DNA from: Polytrichum commune
Taxonomy: Eukaryota; Streptophyta; Polytrichopsida; Polytrichales; Polytrichaceae
DNA length: 64,000 bases
Assembly: GCA_950295325.1 (NCBI GenBank)
Contig: OX485804.1
Span: forward strand, 15,934,001-15,998,000
Direction of reading: 5' to 3'
In this document: positions 1-10,500 of the stretch, piece by piece
Numbering within the stretch: the first letter of the stretch is position 1
Layout of the letters: every line of letters starts with the position of its first letter
Made by a program: the position numbers and the translations under genes
Notes under the pieces: generated by a model
The model's database searches: none
Seen by the model: only the letters and a program-made list of their open reading frames with translations
Told to the model about the DNA's origin: nothing

Positions 1-182
1 GCTTGATATACGCAATTGAGACATTACAAGGTTAAGGATTGTTAGAAAATAGTGCACATGTTGTTTCTTCAGCACATTTGGTAGAGCACCTCAGCTCACA
101 AATTCGAGTAATACATAGTCAATTCACTATAATTTCTCAAGTGATGCTGTTCATCAGTGCACAAGAATTCTTCACACAAGGA

Positions 183-373
183 TCAAAAGCTGAAAAAGAA
201 AACAAAATACATCCCGTCAGAACGCTCTCCATCCATCCCAAAGCCTGCGGAATGAGCAGGCGAGACGTTCATTCGGCGGCCAATCTCCACCAGCATTGCT
301 GCCTGAATGAAGGCCGCAGTGTTCGCGCTCAGAAAGGAGAGCCTGTACTCATAGTCCGGGATGAAGGTATGTC
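183..373 (-). CDS. possible C-terminal exon of an unrecognised gene
   Basis: On the minus strand an acceptor-like tag (plus position 374-376) is followed by an open frame of about 62 codons ending in TGA at 183. The peptide begins HTFIPDYEYRLSFLSAN, runs through an alanine-rich, helix-like stretch and ends in an aromatic tail (YFVFFFSF). It has the composition of real protein sequence, but I do not recognise the family and could not link it with confidence to an upstream exon; the candidate frame at 482-874 on the same strand is not convincing. It could be the last exon of a gene reading toward the left edge, or a chance frame. Confidence 0.22.
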
Positions 374-2449
374 TACATTGGAGAACACAGATCAAAGGTA
401 CGCACTATAGAACAGATCCTGTTCAAGTATAGTCGTACTGGCAGTTAGTTCAAACTTCACCATTATCCTGCTCTTAGGATTTCACGCTATGCCTATGGGG
501 CAAATCCTGAAGGCATAGAACAATCCTGAGGTGTGTTTCAATTTAGAGGGTGCAGTGTAACTTCGAAATGTGATCTTGTCTACAGGAGAACGAAAATTCT
601 CTGGAACATGCTTGCGTACAGACATGTATTGTAAGAGCTGGAAGTCGGAGAGCAACTGTAGTGTGAATATTAGCTTGAAATTCATCCAATGCAGAATATC
701 CACAATGAGACATCGGAAACTCAGCAGAAGAAAATCCTGAACCTGACTCATGAAGTCCAAAATTTCAGTCTTTTTCTGACCCATTAGCCTTCGATAAGCA
801 GGCGTCTGGCACTTGCACAATTCACCACTATTGAGTTTCATCTCAACATCAAGCAATACAATCTCATCCATCAAACATCAAAAAAGCATTTGGTTGTTGT
901 CTACAAATCCATCTCCATGGAAGCTCTATCCCACACTGGAGATGGATCTGTGCGCTCACAGGTTGAAGAAACCATGAAAAGAATTGACAATGTAAGGAGT
1001 TTGTTCCAAGGTTCTACTCACGTCCTACTTGATTTTACATATCCAAAAGACATAAGAGAACATCCAAGTTTTAGGGTTTAGCTCTTAAAGGTCTACTGGT
1101 GTGAGACCCAGCTATGCAGCCCAAAGTCTCTTTGTTCATTGTGGGAGTCTACTTCCTGTATTGAGTGGTTCTTTAGATACCCTCTGCAGAAATTCACAGA
1201 AGCTCCCAAGTTTTGTTGGATCTTTCCAATTATCCCTTACTTCAATTGGATTGAATTTACTGTGTTCACTTAAATTTTCAGTGCATTGGAGTTCCTGGAA
1301 GCTCAAGTACTTGTTGAAAGTTTCAACTCTTAACTCACTATGCAAACATAAGAAATCTAAATCACATACATATTGTTATTACTACGAGAAGTAACCTCCA
1401 AGTTGATATGTCCCAACAAGCCCACTACCAAGAAGCATTCTCTACCAACTCTTCTGTTTTCAGTCCCAAGACACATCTGTGTGATTTGTTGACCTCTGCA
1501 CCAGAAATTGCTCTTCCAGTATGTACACACAGTACACTCTTTAAGTTTTGCATCCAATTCATTCCACCAGGTATAATTTTCCTCGTACATTCATACAATC
1601 TGAAAAGTCCATAGACCTATTACCTCACATATTTTCTGCGGCATACAGAACCAACAAGCCCTACATTTGATATACAGAAAGTACAAAGATAAAAAATAAG
1701 AAGGAATCGACAAATCGTGACACATTTCATGCCTACATTACGTTCAAGGTTCTTAATCCTCACCTCAAGTACACTTCAGCTTTTGGACCCACATCAGTCA
1801 TGAAACGCTTCCAAACATTGAGGAGAAAGTGCAAGGGTCGTTGGCTATATGCAGCAAATAGGCAGGCGTATCCACAACACTTGATTTCAAATTGCACCAG
1901 GAAAGTCAATACCACATGGACAGCGCTTTGAAAACAATCAAATTTTGTAGAAGCAATCACAATGTGCAAAGGAGAAAAATCTCCTAACGAAGGAAACTGA
2001 TTGTTGAGTTTTCACTGTCCACAGCACAGCATTGATGTTACTTTTTCATTAAGCAACAGCTGCTACATTGAAGTTAAAATCATAAACCTACTCTGTTGCT
2101 GTGTCTAAAACATGACAGCCGAAATCATTTTCTTCTGGGACACTACAGCAGGGATGCACAAACACCCAAGAACTTATACGTTTGCAGAATGGCTCTTGCG
2201 ACAAGTCAACCTCTGTCATCCTTGCCCAAGACACCATCAAATCACGTGCTTGACATCTTTCTCGAGCAAGTTGAGCAAGGTATTGGTTTCAAAATTGGAT
2301 TTAGTGTCATGTTCTCACCTGCTTCAGTAAGCATAAGCTCCAGATTGCGCCTGGATGTCGAGAATTTATCGACAACTTCAGTAGTATCTTAGTGTCCAGT
2401 ATCACATTGATCACTAAAAAGTATACAAAAGAGAGTACATCGACATGAA
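374..2449. other. no gene recognised
   Basis: Both strands hold only short open frames with no recognisable domain. The stretch lies 3' of NOP53, so its right end probably includes the NOP53 3' untranslated region. If the minus-strand exon at the left edge is real, other exons or introns of that gene could lie here. Confidence 0.4.
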
Positions 2450-3697
2450 TCAAAGAGGAAGTACAGCAAGGCCCTGTTTCAAGGCCTCCTTCTCTGCGAG
2501 TGTGGCGGCGTGCATTTCCCTCTCCTTATTGCCCCTGGTGCCCTGTTGAATCTCAACCCACTTCTTCTTCTCTTTCCTCTGAACTGGCAGACGAGGCTCC
2601 ACAATTCCCCGCCGCTGCAAACTTCTATACCTATCTCGCATGAGCATGGGGTAAGCTTTCAGTTTCCTCAAAGACCCTGTTACTTCAGAACTTAACAACA
2701 CTTGCTTGGGCTCTGGTTTGAATTTATGTCTCCCAAGCCGCGGTGGACCTTGTGCCCTCTTCTCCTCCCTCGACACAGTTCTTCGGATTCTGCGAATTTC
2801 CTTTTCATTATCCTCTTCCTTAATACCCTCCACTATCAAAGGCAACTTCTGCAAATCCTTTTGAAGCTTCGTCTTCTTCATCTTTGCCGCTTCCACTCTC
2901 AAAACAGCCCTCCTTCGTGCCTTCCTGTTGAGATCAGCCCTTGTGAGCTTCTTATACTTCACAGATTTCAACATGGAGTCACCAGCCTTTTCCTCGTTCT
3001 CATCATCCTCCTCACCATCATCACGGTCAGCATCCAAAAAGTACATATCCTCTTCAGTAATAGCACGTCCATCCACATGTATAGCTACCGATTTTGGCTT
3101 AAGCTCCCTATCGATCACCTTCTGCATTTCATCTGCAACTGCAAGCCCTAAAGCCTCTTGGTGATCCTCAAACGAAGGATTATACGAGCATCCAGGCATG
3201 TCCACTTCCACAGCCGATGCCAAAATTGTATCCCTCTTCAATCCTCCAGATTTCACAGGCTTGCCACCCTCCTGGCCATCCTCCGCATCCCATGCATCAT
3301 AAAACCCTGCAGACTTTGCCCTCTGCTTCTTCCCAGCCGACCCTACCACATCAACAGCAGCCTTCGGCTTTGCCAAGGGTTTGGCATGGTCCCTATCCTT
3401 GCGTTTTTTGTTGCTATGGCCGGGCTCTTTGAGAACTGGAATTAGAGAATTGCGCTCCAAGATGCTGTCCGCATGAAGCACCTTACTCCTATGCTTTTCC
3501 ACCTTGCGCACCGCAGAGGTATCCTTGGTAGTGTCTACGAAGAAGAGAGCCTCGCTGGGGACATCTTCTAAGGCACCTCCACTCCGGTCTGCCAAAGCAG
3601 TTTTTTCCACATACTCATCCACCTCCTTCGTGCCGATGTTCTTCCTCCATTCCTTCTTTCCCTTCCGCGAGGTCTTGCTCTTGGATTTCTTCCCCAT
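2450..3697 (-). CDS. NOP53: ribosome biogenesis protein NOP53 (GLTSCR2/SMO4 family)
   Basis: An intronless 415-residue frame. The open frame extends upstream to 3793, but I place the start at the ATG at 3697 because the protein then opens with the very basic MGKKSKSKTSRKGKKEWRK, as expected for this family. It is lysine/arginine rich throughout, with an acidic patch in the middle (around residues 245-265, rich in D and E). The C-terminal third carries the conserved basic block with RRTVSREEKRAQGPPRLGRHK and SLRKLKAYPMLMRDRYRSLQ, which I recognise as the NOP53 signature. NOP53 proteins act in the nucleolus in late 60S subunit maturation, where the yeast protein helps bring the exosome helicase Mtr4 to the pre-60S particle. 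Telo-box sequence just upstream fits a ribosome-biogenesis gene. The length is close to other plant members. Confidence 0.93.
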   Translation of the reverse strand: MGKKSKSKTSRKGKKEWRKNIGTKEVDEYVEKTALADRSGGALEDVPSEALFFVDTTKDTSAVRKVEKHRSKVLHADSILERNSLIPVLKEPGHSNKKRKDRDHAKPLAKPKAAVDVVGSAGKKQRAKSAGFYDAWDAEDGQEGGKPVKSGGLKRDTILASAVEVDMPGCSYNPSFEDHQEALGLAVADEMQKVIDRELKPKSVAIHVDGRAITEEDMYFLDADRDDGEEDDENEEKAGDSMLKSVKYKKLTRADLNRKARRRAVLRVEAAKMKKTKLQKDLQKLPLIVEGIKEEDNEKEIRRIRRTVSREEKRAQGPPRLGRHKFKPEPKQVLLSSEVTGSLRKLKAYPMLMRDRYRSLQRRGIVEPRLPVQRKEKKKWVEIQQGTRGNKEREMHAATLAEKEALKQGLAVLPL

Positions 3698-3785
3698 CGC
3701 GGCAGCTCGTAATCCTGTTCCGTTCCGGTTTCTGTTGCCGAGCTTCTCCGGTGTACAAAACCCTGTGGAGACGAGTGCACTCACT

Positions 3786-3835
3786 CCCCCCAAACCCTAA
3801 ACCCTGCCTCAACCCTAATTTGGCTCTGTCTCTGG
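3786..3835 (-). promoter_or_regulatory. telo-box-containing leader/promoter of NOP53
   Basis: Plus-strand AAACCCTAAACCCT at 3792-3805, followed by another ACCCTAA, sits about 95 bp upstream of the NOP53 start. AAACCCTAA (telo-box) elements are common near the transcription start of plant ribosomal-protein and nucleolar genes. The role here is inferred from position and gene class. Confidence 0.45.
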
Positions 3836-4747
3836 GACTCGAACGCTATGTTACTCCATCCCCACCCGCACCTGTAAACGCATCAGTACCCTACTCACGG
3901 GTCAGATTAAGCGGTTATTATTTACTAATGGACCTCTGCCATCCTGGCTTATTATTATTATTATTATTATTATTTCACATGTGCATGTGAATTAATGCTC
4001 CGACCATGCACTCAACATCCCATCATGAACCGCCGATCGTTTTAAAAATGACGAGGCGATGGCCTCACCACCACCATGTTGTACATTATACATAGATTTC
4101 TTTACTCTATTAACTTATACATTTTGGAACTTTGGAACGGTTAGAGTCCATGGGTGTTGGCACAATCAGCCATCAATGGCAAAATATTGAGCAGATGTTG
4201 CAAGGATGGTCCAAGACATTAATTCATACGCCTTTGCACGGTGCCTTGCTCTAGTTGGATTTCTTCTCATTGCATTTTTTCACAATGTTGTTTCGTATTT
4301 TGTTTCAATTGTTGAGCTCCTACAATCTGCAAAATTGTGTGCAACACAATGCACTCATTTCCCAAACCTTTAACCATGCCTCAACCCTAATTTGGCTCTT
4401 TTGCCAAACTCCTCTTTACACTATTGTTGGGACCCATGCACTAAGTTGCCCCAAGTCCACTAACCCCTCCAAACTCTTTACATTGAAATTTTGGATTTGA
4501 ATGGCTCACACGATTCATCATCAACCCATAACATTTGTTTTGCAATCATCGTGTAGCAATCACCTTTGGGTATTGATGAGAGGGTCGGTGCTTGAGACTT
4601 AAAACCTCCACTCTTAAACCATGCCACGTCTTTTGCCACTTAGGCTTGGGTCTAAATAGCTTTATCGATGGTGTGAAGACCGTGTTTTTTTTAACGAACA
4701 TTTAAGCTAAACTAAAGTCATGAGGGAAGGGGGCACAAGTTGCCTGA

Positions 4748-5110
4748 GGACCACTTCACACACAAGCCAAGAGTTGTGACCATAAAACTATGAAAGCCCA
4801 AAGGAGTATTCAAAGGCCGTCCCAAGACACTTCCAAAATCATGTAGTGTGGTCATGGGCCTTGAATTGTAGTATGAACTCATATGCGACCAGGCCCTCAC
4901 CTAATGCTATTTCAATGAATTATTATCCATGTGGGGTCCTCACACATGATAAATAAAACAAATCATTGGTTGTGAGATTCGGAGTGTCATGGACTCCCAA
5001 TTTTGTGTTAAGCCTACCTCCAAGAGGTGGTTTTTGAAAATAGTCTAAGTGACCATGAAACATGCTCCATTTGATGCCATGTAGGAGTCCATGTAGACTT
5101 TACATCCATC
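4748..5110. mobile_element. decayed copy of palindrome-centred MITE family B
   Basis: It starts with a CCACTTCACACACAAGCCAA terminus like the intact copies at 30071-30660 and 53264-53841. Inside is a diverged version of the central CAAG..CCACCTC/GAGGTGG segment (around 5010-5030) and the 'gtaggagtccatgtagact' tract seen near the other end of the intact copies. The right terminal repeat is not visible, and the copy runs into the 5S-derived repeat. Confidence 0.55.
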
Positions 5111-5127
5111 TTGCATACACTTACTCC

Positions 5128-5447
5128 GTTGGACCCTCACTCTTGAGTACTTCGATAGGTGACCTTCCTAGCACTTGATTTCCGTTGCACCCTGCGATTT
5201 ATGATCAACCTGATCATAGTGGGGGTATCCAAGTGAACTAAATATTTTCAAACAACCATGTGGGAATCTAGGAGCTTGCATTTGGGGGAGATAGGTGCCG
5301 GCCAACTTGTCTGAACCCATTCGTGGTGTTCACTTTTGAAAGGAGGCAATAGTTGACTTGGGCCCTCTAAATTCTCATAATGTACATATAGACTTTGACC
5401 AACTAAAAAATGAAGCAACACCATAATTCACGCCGGTGGCAACATCA
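5128..5447 (+). repeat. 5S rRNA-derived (Cassandra-like) repeat, copy 1
   Basis: A diverged 5S-like head (AGGTGACCTTCCTAGCACTT, matching the end of the 5S internal promoter) is followed by a tail shared with the copies at 21150-21512 and 41336-41690: ATCATAGTGGGGGT, CATGTGGGAATCTAGG, GGGGGAGATAGGTGC, GAAAGGAGGCAA and a GGTGGCAACATC end. The first half of the 5S part is badly worn. Cassandra elements carry 5S sequence within their LTRs, and this may be a solo LTR of such an element. Confidence 0.6.
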
Positions 5448-7104
5448 AGGTCGTTTTTCTTTCTTTTCTATTCTTTCTTGGGCTCCCCACTTGCCATGGC
5501 AAATTTAACCTCAATGTTAAAGTGGAGTTGCCATGTGGCAATTGCCCCAAACACAGTAGGTGGGTGAGAAATATGGTCTTCATCCTCAACAAACCAAACC
5601 AATTGCGTTTGCTCAAACATTATAAGGTTTTTCATTGGCTTTATCATGTGGGAAGAGACCTAAGGGTGGTATATGAAATGGGCCAAAGTTTGATAGCCAA
5701 CCATAAGCGGTCATGTATGATGTTAGTAACTCACTCTACAAGTGGAGTCCAGTTGCAAGTGAGTATTGATGGTAATGTGATCTTTAAAATGAACCAATTT
5801 TTGGTCCTGGTTGGACATCCAAACCAAAAGTGACCATGTGTGCAAGATAATACCATGGCAGAGCATTCTTGCAACTAACCACTTGATGGAAACATGCTTT
5901 CTCTCATAAATTAAATTTGATTTTACTGGAGAAAGTATCAAAATTATGTTGAAAAGTTGAACTTGTGCCCAATATGTGGAACAAATTTGCACATATGGAG
6001 AAGATTCTAAAAAAATCAAACAAGTATCCATAAAATATATACAGTAGATGCATCAAAACACTGCTTCACATCTAATTTGTACATTTAACATACTACCTAA
6101 CATTACTAACTTGCCTTTAACCCCCTAAACACCTAGGTCTTTTTTCACAAAACAATACACATTTTTCATTTGCTATGAAAATGAAGGTTGCAAGGCTAAA
6201 AAGAAAGAAATTTTGTGAAGTGCAGTTGTGGACAATTATATGTGGATCCCATCCATGCAGTTGTTGTTCTCACACATGTAAATGCTTGATTGTTGTGTAA
6301 GCATTTCAAAAATTTAAAGTTCAATAAATTTCCCGTAAATACTAGAATAATGTAGAGTTGCAATTCATTTATACGTGCTCATCATAAGTAGACTTATAAT
6401 ATCCCAAGAATTCACAACCAAAAATGATTATTTATGTCTGTCAATGAAGCAATTTCTAGTGTGCGTAGAGAGATATGTAGAATATTATTGTGAAATTTTA
6501 AACAACCATTCATAGTTATGAGTGTGGCATGAGTATCAATCCCACATCATCATGATTGGTATTGAATCTTCATGAAATATGAAAGTCTAAACTTTAAAAA
6601 ATCAGTTTTGGGTCATACTTTTTCTATTTTATAGGTGGGTGCATGCTTTCAATATACAATATCAAAATTAACCTACTTGACAGGGTATCATATGACATTT
6701 GGTGCTACATGACAAAAAGTCATGAAGATCACTCTAATCAACATGGCGCACCGATTTCAACATCAAACTAAATTGGGTGCATGCCTACACTAATACATAC
6801 AATCAGATTACCTTTGTGAATAGGGTGCCTCTTTACTCACGCAAATTATCTTGGATCAAAACCATATTACAAAAACTTATAACTTTTTACTCATTTGTAT
6901 AACAACCTCAATATGAATGTAGTTATACTTTTTTGTTTTGTTAATGTGGTAATAAATCTTCAAAAGAGTGTAGAATGTTGATAAATAAGCTTGGGCAAGC
7001 TACATAATTGCACATATCAGTGTAGCAGCCTCCTGTGATGATGATGGTGATGGACATGCTCGGGTTTTGTGAGACAATGCCATGTCATCATGCCATGGGT
7101 CATT

Positions 7105-7139
7105 ACACATACATACATACATATATACATACATACATG
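7105..7139. repeat. (ACAT)n microsatellite
   Basis: Repeated ACAT/ATAC units with one ATATAT interruption, about 400 bp upstream of the PTAC10-like start codon. Confidence 0.85.
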
Positions 7140-7180
7140 AGTGACCCATATCCACATATGTGCTCAGGTGGCAGGATTCA

Positions 7181-7194
7181 GGGTTTAGGGTTTA
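7181..7194 (+). promoter_or_regulatory. telo-box-like motif upstream of PTAC10-like gene
   Basis: GGGTTTAGGGTTTA is the reverse complement of a telo-box (AAACCCTAA). It lies about 360 bp upstream of the start codon at 7553, probably in the promoter or leader. The regulatory role is inferred. Confidence 0.35.
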
Positions 7195-7552
7195 TCAGTG
7201 CCCTCTCCCAATTTCACGAAAATCGTTGAATCCATGGAGTTTCTGTAGCTTTCCTCCAATTTGGAGTGCAAATGGGGGATTTGCACAGCTGATTTCTGCC
7301 TGCTGCAACAAAAAAATTTGCATTGCCGAAACAGGTTCAGCAAAGCCGAGCCTCCGCATCTGTTGAAGAAGAAATTTGGCTGAGAATTTGAGCTAAGGCA
7401 GAGGAGCTGATAAATTTTGAGCTATCCAGAGGAAGCTTTGGGAATTTCGACGTTGCGGTTGTAGCATAAAGGCAGGCTGAGAGGCCTATACATGTGGTAG
7501 GAATCCTCTTCCGTCCAAGAATTTTTATCTGCAAAGGGTCGAGGGTTTAAGG

Positions 7553-10500
7553 ATGGCGATGGTGCACACTGCAAGGTGTGCATCCACACAGATGCGAGCT
7601 CTGTGCCATGACCACTTCCAACAAGGTCTCTCATCATCGAGACCATCGGTGCACATTCGCATTACTTCTCTCCCGAAATTTCTCAAATTCAGTGCACGGG
7701 CGCAGGGGTTAGTGCCTTCGAGTGGCATCACTCGGTGCATATTTTTGGGAAAGCATGCAAAAACTTCCTCATGCTCAAGTTGGGAGCCATGGAGGGCTGG
7801 CTTCAGGGCCCGGCGGATGTGTGTTGCAGCGGCAGCAGCTCAGCCCCCAGAAGGCTCGGCGCAAACATTCAGGGAGGAGGACTATGAGGAGAAAGAAGAG
7901 ACCGAGGAAGAAGCACGGACACGCAATTGGGTAGAAAGAGGGTACGAGTTCATATGCTCAACTCTTGATGATGTTATTTATTAAAATGCTCTCTCTTAAG
8001 CTTCATGGTCTCTTTTGTGGGAATGTCAAGAACTAATGGTCTTTTAAGCCCAAATAAAGCACGTGTCTCGAATAAAGTAAGCTCTTGGCCTCGCCTTAGG
8101 GGTTTTGTAGTCTCCTTGTGTCGAAATTGAGGTCTTAGTGCACATGCTATACATCAATTTGATTGAGTCTTCGCGTTACATCTGGAGATTAGTAGCAGAA
8201 ATGCTGTGTTTAAAGCTTCAAGAACCTAAAAGTCTTTGTTGTGGCGATGGTCTTTTAGCCGAAATAGGTAGTTTGCCTAAATATATTAAACCTTTGGCTT
8301 TTGAATTCCTACTTCAGGGTTCTGTTCTATCTCTTCTGGTTTCCTTGTGTCCAAATTGAGTTCTTAGCACACATGCTATACAAAATCTGCTTGAGTGTTC
8401 CCGTTACCTACAGAGATGTGTCATAAAATCAAGACAAGGATCCACTGTCGTCGAAGGTGGCTTCTTCTATGCAGATTAACTGTTGTGTTTGGCTATTGCT
8501 GTGTGTGCGCTCACGTGTGTGTGTGTTTTTGTGTTTGTGTTTTAACTCCGTTCTAATTTCTGATTGCTTGGTATTGAGCATGTAACTGTACAAGCTTTGG
8601 TTTAACTACCTCTCTTGAGTTTTATTTTATAATTTACTGGTACCTTTATCTGTATGTGCTTATGTTTGAGCATTGGTACCCACAAGGATATCTTCTGTGT
8701 AAATGTCACATAGCATGAATATGTTAATTCTAATTGTCTTGACATTGCTCTTTAAATTATTGGTAGAAGAGGTGAAAGTAGTTTTAGAATGTTCAATGTT
8801 TCTTTAGCTTTATTGGCGGTTGACAAGAAGGCGATGGGTGTACAAAATCATCACATTGCACTGTGCAGTCCCTCAACCTGTGTATATCGATTGTAAGGCC
8901 GACTTGCTGTGCAGACTGCTATCAACTGGAAGTCATAAACGTGATTTAAGGTCAAGATAGTAGAGAGCTATTGTTGAGATGGTGCAAAACCTTGAGACTG
9001 AAGGAAATTGCTCTCCAATGTTGCATATATATGTATGTTAGTCTTCATCACTGATATAGTAGAGTCTGGCTCAATCTTGCTATGTTCTTCCGCATCAAAT
9101 GGTCATGATTAATATGAGTAAATTCGAAATTCTTAGGCTTTGTCAATGTGGCTTGGAAAGCGGTCCTCAATCAGTTCAATTTTTTCACAAAAGGGGAAGA
9201 CCGATATGTAAATTCATCCTGTGGTAGGATTCTGTCAGGGTCTTACTTTCTAATCAGCTCTGCATTGCAGTGCAGTTTCTTAAATGGTGAGGGAAAAAGT
9301 CTTTTAGACTTGTTTAAAGTCAGAATATATGTATTGTGTAGGATTTGAGCAATCTCTAGTGTCTTGTAAGTCTGATCTATACACTTTGTAAGCACTAGAT
9401 ATTGAGAGGTACCAACGTGAGCTGGTTGCACCCAATGGCCATTATCTGATGTAATTCCCATCAGGAAGAGATTATGCACATCATTGAGAGCTTTCTAGAC
9501 AATCTGTTTGGACCATACGAATATTTTTGAGTGAGGTGGATGTCCTAGAGTATGTGGTTCGGTCTAGAAAGTCTCCAGTTCCATTTTGTGGGAGTTCTAT
9601 TTGTATTCACATTTACAGTTTCTTCTCTAGCATTTGAATTTGAAGAAGTCATGCACATCATGTAGAACTTTGTAGACAAACTGTTAGATCCCATGACTTT
9701 TTTGAGTGAGGTGGATGTGTTTGAGTGTGTGCTTCAGCCTAAGAAAGTTCAGATGGAGGATAGAATCTCTTCTTGATGGTAAAAAGTGATTTTTGAATGT
9801 TGTGAACAGGTGGGCTCCATGGGAGGAGAACTTGTCGCCAGAAGCAGAATTTGCAGTTGAGAGTCTTGCCCCCGGGGAAGAGGAGCCAGTGGTTTCATGG
9901 GAATCGTATGAGAAACTAAACCCAAAGTGGCAGAAACAACGGATGAAGACATTGCAGGAGGAGGAAGAAAGGAAGGAGAAGGAAAAGGTTAAACCAAATC
10001 TCGAGGGAAGCTTGTGGGACCAACCACTTGTGTTCACTTTGATACCGCCCCGAGACTGGCCCCCTCCTGGATGGCACGTTGATCCCAAGGAGCTTGCTTA
10101 CATCCGTGAATCACAGGCTCTTGAAGATTTTGTTGCCACTCCTGAAGTCTTGGCAGCTGCTGAGAAAGAGGAGATGGATGAAGAAAAGTTTGATCCAGAT
10201 TTCCCTAGGTGGAAAATGTTCTTGAACCAGTATATTGAGTGGGTTGCAGCTAATAGAGACCGACTTGATGAGGAATCACAAGAGGTTGGTGTAAAATTTT
10301 CAAGAACTTTATTTTGATTATCATGATTGGAATCTATTACTTAATACAGTCTAATTTCTAGAGGTCCTGATGTTTGTGGAAGGGATGATGATGAGGGGTG
10401 CATTTTCTTGTTGAGGTAATAAGAGGTCTCTCAAACTTTGGAACAATGGCAACATTTTCTCACACCTTTTAGATGAGGTGCATGAGATTGTATAAAAAGA

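Larger units (their letters stand above)
3836..7180. other. intergenic, repeat remnants
   Basis: No coding sequence recognised. It holds a (TTA)n run near 3949-3972, a second diverged copy of the NOP53 leader sequence at 4361-4404, a decayed MITE (about 4748-5110) and a 5S-derived repeat (about 5128-5447). From 5.9 to 7.0 kb it is AT-rich and featureless. An (ACAT)n microsatellite lies at 7105-7139. Confidence 0.5.

Noticed and set aside
3698-3793. Longer NOP53 start at 3793
   Set aside because: The ATG at 3697 starts the basic N-terminus typical of the family; the extension runs through the leader.
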